A stretch of DNA of 26,877 nucleotides from Firmicutes bacterium CAG:646 (GCA_000432335.1 HF995354.1:10711-37587); one strand, 5' to 3'; shown: positions 14,840-22,397, counted from the stretch's first letter. A program made the numbers and translations. Notes: generated by a model from the letters alone, not told the origin.

Positions 14840-15889
14840 TTGACTGAAAAAGTTAGGAAGGTTAAAAAAGTAGGAATTGTTAGTTTGTCCAGTGGGATAT
14901 TAGGCGAGGACTTCGTGAAACATGAACTGGAGATTGGAGTGTCAAGATTAAGAGAATATGGCATAGAGGTTCAGTTTTTGAATCATGCATTAAAAGGAAT
15001 GGAATTTATAAAAGAAAACCCGGAAAAGAGAGCGGAAGATTTGTTAATGGCTTTTAAAGATGATTCCATTGATATGATTTTATGTGCCATTGGAGGGGAG
15101 GATACCTATAGGTTGCTTCCTTATTTATTTGGAAATGACGAGTTGAAAAAGGCTGTCAGACAAAAAATTTTTTTGGGTTTTTCAGATACGACCATGAATC
15201 ATTTTATGCTGAATAAGGTGGGGATAAAAACCTTTTATGGACAGGCATTCTTGCCGGATGTATGTGAACTTTCAAAAGAAATGCTTCCATATACCCAAAA
15301 TTACTTTGAAGAATTAATTTTGACTGGCAGAATACAAAAAATATATCCAAGTGATGTTTGGTATAAAGGGCGAGAGGATTTTAGTAGAAAATCTATTGGA
15401 ATTTCAATGAAGAGTTATACAAATAACGGATTCGAAGTGATAAATGGTAATGGTGTTTTTGAGGGGAAGATATTAGGCGGATGTTTAGAAACCATTTTTG
15501 ATATGTTTGATAATTCAAGATTTGAAGATACCGTTCGTTTATGTGAAAAATATGAGCTATTTCCCAAGTTGGAAGAATGGAAGAATAAAATTCTGTTACT
15601 TGAAACCAGTGAGGAAATGTCTTCGCCAGATTTATACAGAAAGATGATCCGGACATTGCAAACCTTTGGAATATTTGAAGTTATATCAGGACTTTTGATA
15701 GGAAAGCCCCTGAATGAAATTTATTTTAAAGAATATAAAGCGATTTTGTTGCAAGAAATTACAAATAAAAATTTACCAATCGTATGTAATGTGAATGTTG
15801 GTCATGCGACACCCCGATGTATTATTCCGTTTGGAGTTCATGCAAGGGTAGATGTTAACAGGCAAATGATAGAATTTGATTACGACTAA
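14840..15889 (+). CDS. S66 family serine peptidase (LD-carboxypeptidase / MccF-like)
   Basis: The protein has 349 residues if translation starts at the TTG at 14840, which has GGGAGGTG at 14823-14830. The in-frame GTG at 14828 lies within that site and has none of its own. The S66 catalytic triad is visible: nucleophile Ser115 in LGFSDTT, Glu255 in LLLETSEE and His322 in VGHATPR, with the N-terminal substrate loop AIGGEDTYRLLPYL. S66 members are cytoplasmic. LdcA recycles murein tetrapeptides, and MccF gives self-immunity by cleaving microcin C-type peptide-nucleotides. The wording LETSEEMSSPD and overall form look more MccF-like than LdcA-like to me, but the split cannot be settled by eye. 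The 230-bp region upstream carries GGGTATA/TATACCC repeats. Confidence 0.87.
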   Translation: MTEKVRKVKKVGIVSLSSGILGEDFVKHELEIGVSRLREYGIEVQFLNHALKGMEFIKENPEKRAEDLLMAFKDDSIDMILCAIGGEDTYRLLPYLFGNDELKKAVRQKIFLGFSDTTMNHFMLNKVGIKTFYGQAFLPDVCELSKEMLPYTQNYFEELILTGRIQKIYPSDVWYKGREDFSRKSIGISMKSYTNNGFEVINGNGVFEGKILGGCLETIFDMFDNSRFEDTVRLCEKYELFPKLEEWKNKILLLETSEEMSSPDLYRKMIRTLQTFGIFEVISGLLIGKPLNEIYFKEYKAILLQEITNKNLPIVCNVNVGHATPRCIIPFGVHARVDVNRQMIEFDYD

Positions 15890-15906
15890 TTTGTAGGAGG
15901 TACGAC

Positions 15907-16284
15907 ATGATAGTATTTTGGATCATAGGATTTTCATTTTTGGTAGTAGGATTGTTGGTAAGTATTCCGGCTTATCTGAAGATTTCATCTTGTAAGGAGC
16001 ATGCGATGGGGAAGATTCTTCATGTAGATAGTACAGGAAAAAGCGCCAGAGCGGAGTATGAGTATTGGGTAGATGGTAAGCGATATGAAGGCAGAACAAA
16101 CTGGACGTCTAATTATGTCTTCATTACCGAAGGGGAGTGTTATGTACGCTATGACGCTAAACGACCGGAATATTCTTATATTAAAAAAAGTGGGCTGCAT
16201 ATGAACGCCACGATAGGTACTATTTTTGCCGTTCTGGGGTGCGTTGTACTCTTGATGGGAGTATTTTTGCAGGGCGCACTATAA
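15907..16284 (+). CDS. DUF3592-like two-helix membrane protein
   Basis: The 125-residue protein starts with TAGGAGG (15894-15900) upstream. It has a transmembrane helix at each end (about residues 3-24 and 100-121) flanking a soluble domain of about 75 residues. That domain carries AEYEYWVDGKRYEGRTNW, a later EGECYVRYDAKRPEYSYI and the typical beta pattern of DUF3592, in which VDG-x-x-Y and a final VxYD-x-x-xP are conserved. Function unknown; the soluble part probably lies outside the membrane. It is 17 bp after the S66 peptidase and probably shares its transcript. It converges with the pseudogene at 16340. Confidence 0.75.
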   Translation: MIVFWIIGFSFLVVGLLVSIPAYLKISSCKEHAMGKILHVDSTGKSARAEYEYWVDGKRYEGRTNWTSNYVFITEGECYVRYDAKRPEYSYIKKSGLHMNATIGTIFAVLGCVVLLMGVFLQGAL

Positions 16285-16339
16285 GGAAAATGCACCGGAG
16301 CCCTTGTTATACGGATAAGCAAGAGTTTCGGTGTAATCG

Positions 16340-17119
16340 TTACGCTGTTTCTTCCAATAAAATTTCTCGAATGGTAAAATGTGCGTTTTCCCGGGGAATT
16401 GGATTTTCATCGTTGTATGTGATAAGAGCTTTCCATAAAGCCCAGTCTCTGGCGCGATCCACCATATCTTCTTTCAACTCGTCTAAGAATATTTTCCTGG
16501 CTTTTTTATCAAAATAGGTCCATGCCATTGCGTAGTCGCAGGCAGGATCGCCAACTGCCATAACCCCAAAGTCGATGAGAGCATGAAAATGATGATTTTG
16601 AAGCAAAATATTCCCTGGGGCAATATCGCCATGAACCCACACCTCTTTGTCCTGATAAATGCTGGAAATACAGCGATCCCAGATCGCCGCCCCGGTAAAA
16701 GTTATGGATGCCTGCGCGGGAACCGTCGCTGCTGTCAATGGCTTGCAGTTTCTTCAGAGCAGCCGCCAGATCTTTGGCAAATAGCTGTTGATCGAGAGGG
16801 TTTTCTTCAAAAAGTGTATTTCCTTCCAACCACAGATTTACTGACCAGGGGAAGGGGTAATATTCAGTGGGTTTTCCAGCAGCCACTGGTTTAGAGATAG
16901 GAAAATCCAGATAATTCTGCAAATATGGCAGCCGCGGATTTCCTTGGCAGACTGGGCTGCATAATTTTTACCGCTAGGAAGCCGCACTGCCATGGTATTT
17001 CCCCGATGGAAGGTGCGGTTGTCATGTCCGCTTCTGGCGACAGGGCGAACCTCCAGATCTTTCCACTGAGGGAACTGTTCTTCGATTAATCGTTTTACGA
17101 GTTCGGTTGTAATATCCAT
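16340..17119 (-). pseudogene. Aminoglycoside phosphotransferase (APH) family kinase, pseudogene
   Basis: The minus-strand ATG at 17119 follows AAAGGAG. Three frames must be joined to read the kinase. Frame one carries the start to KNYAAQSAKEIR. A missing base near 16942 then moves the sense to a second frame, LPYLQNYLDFPISKP through HNFYRGGDL. Near 16697 the sense moves to a third frame, IWDRCISSIYQ onward, with the catalytic HGDIAPGNIL, IDFG and the C-terminal helices intact. As I recall the family, about 35 residues are missing at the second junction. The bases GATCTG would code for both the DL before it and the IW after it, consistent with a deletion at a short repeat. Active products are not expected. 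The original substrate is unknown: such APH-like genes in Firmicutes rarely act on clinical aminoglycosides. Confidence 0.82.
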
Positions 17120-17154
17120 AGAGAGAAAAAATCTCCTTTGAAAAATGTAGTATA

Positions 17155-17840
17155 TTAACAGGATAATTGTTCCAAGATTCCCATAACCACTTCGGCGGAA
17201 CGCTGGGAAGCAGCTTCACAGTTTTTATCAAAGTTTTCAATACCCTTGTGGTCGGCAGTGTCCGTAATGCTTTGTACACTCAGAAAGGGGATTTTATTGA
17301 CATAGCAGATGTGTGCCATACTGGCAGTTTCCATATCCACGCAGAGAGAGCGAACCTTTGGTTAATTTCAATGCGCTGTTCATCTACGATAAACTGTTCT
17401 CCGGTTACCATGACGCCAAAGTGCAAGGGATAAGCTTTAGTTTTGCTGTATTTTTTGGCAGCATCCAGCAGATTTTTATCTGCTTCAAAATGGTTGTTTT
17501 TCAGCCATGGATGAAAATCTGTCAAAATATCTTCTGTCATGTCATGATAGATCATCCGTTGGGAAATGACAGTATCGAGAAGCTGCACATTTTTATCCAT
17601 ACCTCCGGCAGTGCCGCCGTTGATGAGCGCGTCCACATGAAACGTATCGATCAAAACCTGGGCGGCAATGGCAGCATTTACTTTGCAGACGCCGCTGTAT
17701 GCCGCAATAATCTGAACATCCCGGAATTGGGAAATATAAAATTTGAGCATAGCGGTTTCTTTGATCTCAAAATCTTTAAGATACGAGAAGAAGGGTTCCA
17801 GTTCGGTATCACTGGCACACAGGATTCCAATTTTTTTCAT
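17155..17840 (-). pseudogene. mtnN: 5'-methylthioadenosine/S-adenosylhomocysteine nucleosidase, frameshifted
   Basis: Read on the minus strand from 17840, the protein is a normal MTAN up to VTGEQFIVDEQRIEINQRF, including the early Glu of SDTELEPF and the GGTAGGMD nucleoside site. It then runs out of frame. The correct continuation, CVDMETASMAHICYVNKIP and SVQSITDTAD, lies two bases off and extends to 17155. The break coincides with a (CT)4 tract (17343-17350, AG on the plus strand); three CT units would restore the frame as FALCVDMETA. The frameshift removes the substrate-binding Glu of DMETAS and the catalytic Asp of SITD, so the short product should be dead. MTAN recycles S-adenosylmethionine by-products. 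A sequencing error in this short repeat is the alternative explanation. Confidence 0.85.
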
Positions 17841-17882
17841 AAGAATACCGTCTTTTCCATAAAATATGATGTTGAGGTCAAA

Positions 17883-18150
17883 AGATGCCTGGCGAATTGT
17901 TTCGTGCTGCGCATCTACGTTTCACTTCGGTCGGTGCTAAACGCGTGCCACTGGCACGCAGCACCCCACAATTCTGCCCCAAATTCGGATATCGTGAGGC
18001 ATACGCCCCACTTTGTTCTACACTCCGTTGCGGTCGGTGCTAAACGCGTGCCACCGGCACGCAGTACCCTCATATCGGGGCGAGTCATAAAGTCATAAAA
18101 CCACTTATGTGCAAGCACAACGTAGTTTATGATTTTTGACCCTGGCATCT
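17883..18150. repeat. 268-bp palindromic repeat element (MITE-like)
   Basis: The segment is bounded by inverted AGATGCC (17883-17889) and GGCATCT (18144-18150), extended as AGATGCC-t/a-GG. Inside are two 39-bp direct repeats (17928-17966 and 18031-18069) differing at two positions and 64 bp apart. Each folds into a long hairpin of the form GGTGCT-aaac-GCGTGCC...GGCACGC-AGCACC. The core is clearly more GC-rich than the AT-rich flanks. No protein with a ribosome binding site lies inside. AAA flanks both ends and could be a target duplication, but this is weak. Similar structured repeats recur in Lachnospiraceae genomes as far as I recall. It separates mtnN from a TATAAT-like box at 18165-18170 (minus strand). 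Confidence 0.7.
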
Positions 18151-18211
18151 AAAATATTAGCTTTATTATAACAAAAAATGGAATATTGTACACAAAAAAT
18201 TGAATTACCTC

Positions 18212-18239
18212 TTGCAAATCCTGGATTTTCATGTACAAT
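18212..18239 (+). promoter_or_regulatory. Promoter of the ABC-F gene
   Basis: TTGCAA (18212-18217) and TACAAT (18234-18239) are separated by 16 bp. Transcription would start near 18246, giving a leader of about 167 bases before the ATG at 18413. Confidence 0.7.
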
Positions 18240-18250
18240 AGTAAGCGACA

Positions 18251-18387
18251 GCCTCTGTCTTTTGGCAGACGGAGGCAGCGGATTTTTTGTTACTGAGGAC
18301 AGTAACACTTTTAACAAATGATAAAAGCCGGCGGTCTGTAAAGTCCACCGGTTTTACTATGGAAACAAAGGGTGTGTCCTGGGACAC
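18251..18387 (+). promoter_or_regulatory. Structured leader with candidate attenuator upstream of the ABC-F gene
   Basis: Four hairpins follow the promoter. The first has a 10-bp stem, GCCTCTGTCT (18251-18260) with AGACGGAGGC (18267-18276), and a TTTTTT run at 18283-18288, so it resembles a terminator inside the leader. The second is GTTACTG-agga-CAGTAAC (18289-18306). The third pairs TAAAA-CCGG (from 18322) with CCGG-TTTTA (to 18356). The fourth is GTGTCC-tg-GGACAC (18374-18387). A seven-codon frame, MIKAGGL, opens at 18318 and ends inside the third hairpin, but has no clear ribosome binding site. Attenuation of ABC-F genes by ribosome stalling is known for antibiotic-resistance members; here it is inference. 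Confidence 0.55.
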
Positions 18388-18412
18388 TCACAAAAAGAAA
18401 AGGATTGATGAT

Positions 18413-20044
18413 ATGATCGCAGCAAATAATGTAACATTGAGAATTGGAAAAAAAGCTTTATTTGAAGATGTAAATATCAAATTTACAGAAGGAAACTGTT
18501 ATGGTCTGATCGGAGCCAACGGCGCAGGGAAATCTACCTTTTTGAAGATTTTATCCGGTCAGTTGGAGACCACTCATGGAGATATCACCATTACTCCAGG
18601 GCAGAGACTGTCTTTTCTGCAGCAGGATCATTTTAAATATGATGCATTTTCTGTATTAGATACGGTAATCATGGGAAATGCCCGTCTGTATGAGATTATG
18701 AAGGAAAAGGAAGCTATTTATTCGAAAGAAGACTTTACAGAGGAAGATGGTATCCGCGCCAGCGAACTGGAAGCGGAATTTGCAGAGATGGACGGCTGGA
18801 ATGCAGAATCTGACGCAGAGCAGCTTTTGAATGGTCTGGGTATTTCCACAGAACTGCACTATGCGCAGATGGCAGACCTGAACGGCAGCGAGAAGGTGAA
18901 AGTACTTCTGGCGCAGGCATTGTTCGGTAATCCGGATATTTTGCTTCTGGATGAGCCGACCAACCATTTAGATCTGGATGCCATCGCATGGCTGGAGGAA
19001 TTTTTGATCAATTTTGAAAATACGGTTATCGTGGTTTCCCATGACCGTTATTTCCTGAATAAGGTTTGTACGCATACGGCGGATATCGATTATGGTAAGA
19101 TTCAGTTGTATGCAGGTAACTATGACTTCTGGTTTGAATCCAGTCAGCTGTTGGTAAAACAGATGAAAGAAGCGAACAAGAAGAAAGAAGAGAAGATCAA
19201 GGAGCTGCAGGAATTTATTTCCCGTTTCAGCGCCAATGCTTCCAAGTCCAAGCAGGCGACTTCCCGTAAGAAAGCGCTGGAGAAGATTCAGTTGGAAGAG
19301 ATTCGTCCATCCAGTAGAAAATATCCATATATTGATTTCCGTCCTAATCGTGAGATCGGAAATGAAGTGCTGATGGTAGAAAATCTTTCCAAGACCATTG
19401 ATGGAGTGAAGATTCTGGATAATCTTACTTTCACATTGGGAAGAGAAGATAAAGTAGCTTTTGTAGGCGGAAATGAGTTGGCAAAAACGACATTGTTCAA
19501 GATTCTCATGGGTGAGATGGAACCGGATGAAGGAAATTATAAATGGGGCGTTACCACTTCTCAGGCTTATTTCCCGAAGGACAGTACCGAAGAATTTAAC
19601 AATGATCTGACCATCGTGGACTGGCTGACTCAGTATTCGGAGATCAAAGATGTGACTTACGTTCGTGGGTTCCTGGGAAGAATGTTGTTTGCCGGAGAAG
19701 ACGGTGTGAAGAAGGTAAAAGTACTTTCCGGTGGTGAGAAGGTGCGCTGCCTGCTGTCCAAGATGATGATTTCCGGGGCAAATATCCTGCTTCTGGATGA
19801 GCCAACGAACCATTTGGATATGGAATCGATTACAGCTTTGAACAACGGACTGATCAAATTTCCGGGTGTTCTGCTGTTTGCTTCCCATGACCATCAGTTT
19901 GTGGAGACGACAGCCAACCGTATTATGGAAATTATGCCGAACGGTTCTCTGATCGATAAGATTACCACATATGACGAATATCTGGCAAGCGATGAGATGG
20001 CAAGAAAACGTCAGGTATATTTGATGGACGAAGAAGATAACTAA
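18413..20044 (+). CDS. ykpA: ABC-F family ATPase, YkpA/YbiT type
   Basis: The 543-residue protein starts at MIAANNVTLRIG, with AAAAGG about 9 bases upstream; in-frame sequence before it looks untranslated. Two ABC domains are joined by the ABC-F linker (about 240-310, KKKEEKIKELQEF...SKQATSRKK). Domain 1 has Walker A GANGAGKST (34-42) and Walker B LLLDEPTNHLD (177-187). Domain 2 has the shifted Walker A GGNELAKTT (352-360), signature LSGGE (438-442) and a second DEPTNHLD. There are no membrane segments, so it acts on ribosomes rather than transport. The sequence follows B. subtilis YkpA closely as I recall it, not drug-resistance ABC-Fs such as Vga or OptrA. The signature of domain 1 is LNGSE (156-160) instead of LSGGE. 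YbiT-type members are thought to help stalled translation. Confidence 0.93.
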   Translation: MIAANNVTLRIGKKALFEDVNIKFTEGNCYGLIGANGAGKSTFLKILSGQLETTHGDITITPGQRLSFLQQDHFKYDAFSVLDTVIMGNARLYEIMKEKEAIYSKEDFTEEDGIRASELEAEFAEMDGWNAESDAEQLLNGLGISTELHYAQMADLNGSEKVKVLLAQALFGNPDILLLDEPTNHLDLDAIAWLEEFLINFENTVIVVSHDRYFLNKVCTHTADIDYGKIQLYAGNYDFWFESSQLLVKQMKEANKKKEEKIKELQEFISRFSANASKSKQATSRKKALEKIQLEEIRPSSRKYPYIDFRPNREIGNEVLMVENLSKTIDGVKILDNLTFTLGREDKVAFVGGNELAKTTLFKILMGEMEPDEGNYKWGVTTSQAYFPKDSTEEFNNDLTIVDWLTQYSEIKDVTYVRGFLGRMLFAGEDGVKKVKVLSGGEKVRCLLSKMMISGANILLLDEPTNHLDMESITALNNGLIKFPGVLLFASHDHQFVETTANRIMEIMPNGSLIDKITTYDEYLASDEMARKRQVYLMDEEDN

Positions 20045-20060
20045 ATAGTAGTAGTAAGAA

Positions 20061-20105
20061 AGGGGGTCTGTCTGGAGTTTTCCGGCAGTCCCCTGTTGTG
20101 TTTTT
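20061..20105 (+). terminator. Probable terminator after the ABC-F gene
   Basis: AGGGG...CTG...GGA (20061-20076) pairs with TCC...CAG...CCCCT (20081-20094), with bulges, and is followed by GTTGTGTTTTT. Confidence 0.6.
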
Positions 20106-20160
20106 GTAGGAAATGAAAGTCCGTTCATATGTTCATGAAAACAGAAAGGGGATTTTTTAT

Positions 20161-20982
20161 ATGACAGAATGGTTAAATGTTTTAGCGGATATGATTCAAA
20201 AGTATATGTGGGTGGCTCCGATTCTGGCGTTGCTGGCGGGGGTTCTGACGTCGCTTACGCCTTGCTCCCTGTCCAGTGTTCCCATGGTGATCGCCTATAT
20301 CGGGGGTTCTGCAAAAAAGGATACCAAAAAAGCATTTCGACTGTCCCTTACCATGGCGGCAGGGCTGGCGATTACTTTTCTTGCTTTTGGTTCTGTCGCA
20401 TCAGTGGTGGGACACTTTATGCATGAGATTGGTACCTGGTGGTTTGTATTTTTGGGAATCGTCATGATTCTGATGGCATTGCAGATCTGGGATGTGATCC
20501 ATATTCTTCCTAATCATCCTCATGATCATGGAAATGGGGAGGAACATGCAGAGCATGGCTGTGAGTGCCATGACCATCACCATCATCACGAGGAGGAGCA
20601 TCACCATCCGGTTCACTGTGAAGAGGGAGACGGGAAGTGCCACTGTGGTCCGAAAGTAAGTAAGAAAGGATATTTGGGGGCTTTAGGGGCTGGGATGATC
20701 AGCGGTGCGGTGGCTTCTCACTGTTCCACACCGGTGATGATCGCGCTGCTTGCCATGGCAGCTCAGTCGGGAAGCGCTCTGTGGGGGATGTTCCTTCTTG
20801 CCATGTTTGCCGTGGGACACAGCATCCTTCTGGTAGCGGCGGGAACCAGCTACAGTGTGGTAGAGCGGTGGATGTATGATCCGAAATATGAAAAAATCAG
20901 CAGAATCCTCCGCGCCGTGATGGGGATTGTGATCCTGCTGATCGGTATCGCGATGATAGGACTGGCATTCTTTGGAGAATGA
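20161..20982 (+). CDS. CcdA/DsbD-type membrane thiol-redox protein with His/Cys-rich loop
   Basis: The ATG at 20161 has AAAGGGG upstream and gives 273 residues. About six helices are seen (15-32, 36-50, 60-84, 90-113, 170-230 in two passes, 248-270). The two CcdA cysteines are in place: Cys35 in SLTPCSLSSVP and Cys188 in VASHCSTPV, the pair that carries electrons from cytoplasmic thioredoxin to extracytoplasmic thiols. Between helices 4 and 5 is an unusual loop (about residues 114-163) with 17 His and 5 Cys, including a run of five His. Such loops bind Zn, Cu, Ni or Hg ions in transporters and chaperones. A metal-related role for this CcdA homologue, either buffering or regulation, is therefore possible. 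It is monocistronic and converges on the CatA-like gene. Confidence 0.85.
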   Translation: MTEWLNVLADMIQKYMWVAPILALLAGVLTSLTPCSLSSVPMVIAYIGGSAKKDTKKAFRLSLTMAAGLAITFLAFGSVASVVGHFMHEIGTWWFVFLGIVMILMALQIWDVIHILPNHPHDHGNGEEHAEHGCECHDHHHHHEEEHHHPVHCEEGDGKCHCGPKVSKKGYLGALGAGMISGAVASHCSTPVMIALLAMAAQSGSALWGMFLLAMFAVGHSILLVAAGTSYSVVERWMYDPKYEKISRILRAVMGIVILLIGIAMIGLAFFGE

Positions 20983-20995
20983 TCTCCAAAGAAAA

Positions 20996-21649
20996 TCAGC
21001 CCTGAAAATCCTTGCAGCATGCTTCCAATTCCCGGAAGAACATTTCTGCATGATAGCCGTCATTGACGGCGTGGTGAAACTCTACAGTTACCGGCATTTT
21101 CATTCGGTCTTTGTCAGGATGGTACTTTCCGATCATGATAAAAGGAATGAAACTGGTATTGGGAGTTCCATATTTTGTAAAAGAATTCGGCTTGGAATAG
21201 CTGAGTCCGGTAAAGCTGGTATTTGGCATGATGGAAATATGGACGTTATCCATGGTATCGCTCTTGTCAAAATACAGGCTGTCGCCGTTCTCGGCTTTTT
21301 CTTTATCCTCCAGAAAACGGGTATAAAAATCAGAAAAATCTTCTGTATAAAGGGTTTTCTGATGAGTAAAAAGGTGATCCGTGTTCTTTCGGAGAACGGT
21401 ATAATGGGCATGCACCTGATTCCAGTACCCGATCGTGTTATTTACCCGGGCAAAGCGGAAATTACGGTTTTCATTTACCGTTTTCGCAATGCAGTAACAG
21501 ATGGACGGATAAAACTTTCGCCCTTTCTTATGTAGAGTCTGTAAAAATTCTGTCACATCCAGTTCTACCGTCATACAATAAAGATAGCCCTCGAAAGCTG
21601 TAAAAATCTCCTGTCTGTCCCAGTTTTCAGATGCAATGGGATGAAACAT
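20996..21649 (-). CDS. CatA-like (chloramphenicol acetyltransferase family) O-acetyltransferase
   Basis: The 217-residue protein has the usual length of the CAT trimer family, and AAAGGAG stands 9 bases before its ATG on the minus strand. The catalytic motif HHAVNDG (192-198) is complete: the second His is the general base and Asp197 is structural. Other family marks are the N-terminal ASENWDRQEIFTAF, KFYPSICYCIAKTVN, LGYW-like IGYWNQVHAHYTV and MPNTSFTGL (the TSFTG substrate loop). Known members acetylate chloramphenicol with acetyl-CoA. Many chromosomal relatives in Clostridia do not give resistance, so the substrate is open. It starts 22 bp after nagB on the same strand and is probably co-transcribed with it. 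Confidence 0.87.
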   Translation of the reverse strand: MFHPIASENWDRQEIFTAFEGYLYCMTVELDVTEFLQTLHKKGRKFYPSICYCIAKTVNENRNFRFARVNNTIGYWNQVHAHYTVLRKNTDHLFTHQKTLYTEDFSDFYTRFLEDKEKAENGDSLYFDKSDTMDNVHISIMPNTSFTGLSYSKPNSFTKYGTPNTSFIPFIMIGKYHPDKDRMKMPVTVEFHHAVNDGYHAEMFFRELEACCKDFQG

Positions 21650-21671
21650 AAACTGTCACTCCTTTTGTGTC

Positions 21672-22397
21672 TTACAGAAGAGAAGCCGCATCCTCGTCTA
21701 CAACGATGGTTACGTCAGGATGGAACTGCAGGATAGATGCAGGCACCTGAGGAACTACAGGTCCGAAGAACGCTTTTTTCACGATCTCTGCTTTGTCTTT
21801 TCCGCTGGCTACCAGAAGAATCTTTTTCGCTTTCATGATCGTTCCGATTCCCATGGTGTAAGCCTGAGTAGGAACGTCTTCGATCTTTTCAAAGAAACGG
21901 GCATTTGCCTGAATCGTACTTTCTGTCAGATCGACACAGTTTGTAGTTTTTGAAAATTCATCGGCAGGCTCGTTAAATCCGATGTGACCGTTGTGCCCAA
22001 GACCAAGAAGCTGCAGATCTACGCCGTTGTAGCTTTCTACGATCGCTTCGTAATCGCTGCAGGCTTTGTCGGAATCCGGTTCGGTACCGTCCGGTACATG
22101 GGTTTTTTCTACATCGATATTTACATGTTTAAACAGATGGTTCATCATGAAATAGTAATAACTCTGATCGTTTTCATGATCCAGACCACGATACTCGTCC
22201 AGATTAACAGTAGAAACCTGAGAAAAATCCAGATCGCCCTTCTGATATCTGTCAATCAGATTGTCGTAAGTTCCGATAGGAGTGGAACCGGTAGCAAGAC
22301 CCAGTACGCAATTTGGTTTGCTGATAATCTGTGCGGAAATAATATTTGCTGCTTTTCTGCTCATATCGTCGTAATTCTTTGTTACAATGATTTTCAT
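21672..22397 (-). CDS. nagB: Glucosamine-6-phosphate deaminase
   Basis: The 241-residue protein is the short Firmicute form without the allosteric C-terminus of E. coli NagB. Substrate-binding LGLATGSTPIGTY and the catalytic residues are visible: Asp67 in VNLDEYRGL, then LGLGHNGHIGFNEP with His138 and Glu143. It converts glucosamine-6-P to fructose-6-P and ammonia, the entry of amino sugars into glycolysis. AAGGGGG lies 10 bases before the ATG on the minus strand. It leads a two-gene unit with the CatA-like gene and lies next to the AraC regulator and the nucleotidyltransferase/NahK pair, which suggests an amino-sugar locus. No nagA is present here. Confidence 0.96.
   Translation of the reverse strand: MKIIVTKNYDDMSRKAANIISAQIISKPNCVLGLATGSTPIGTYDNLIDRYQKGDLDFSQVSTVNLDEYRGLDHENDQSYYYFMMNHLFKHVNIDVEKTHVPDGTEPDSDKACSDYEAIVESYNGVDLQLLGLGHNGHIGFNEPADEFSKTTNCVDLTESTIQANARFFEKIEDVPTQAYTMGIGTIMKAKKILLVASGKDKAEIVKKAFFGPVVPQVPASILQFHPDVTIVVDEDAASLL

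Noticed and set aside
17928..18069. Two 39-bp direct repeats as a possible CRISPR array
   Set aside because: There are only two copies, the gap is 64 bp, each repeat is a long hairpin, and no cas gene is near.
17915..18148. 77-codon minus-strand frame in the repeat element
   Set aside because: It is made entirely of the hairpin repeats and has no ribosome binding site; likely a false protein generated by a repeated element.
18287..18412. N-terminal extension of the ABC-F protein
   Set aside because: The frame is open, but it runs through terminator-like hairpins; the family start MIAANNVTL has its own ribosome binding site.
18968..20128. 386-codon minus-strand frame opposite the ABC-F gene
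   Set aside because: It is antisense to a clear gene, rich in His/Leu/Gln/Phe as such shadows are, with no recognisable domain.
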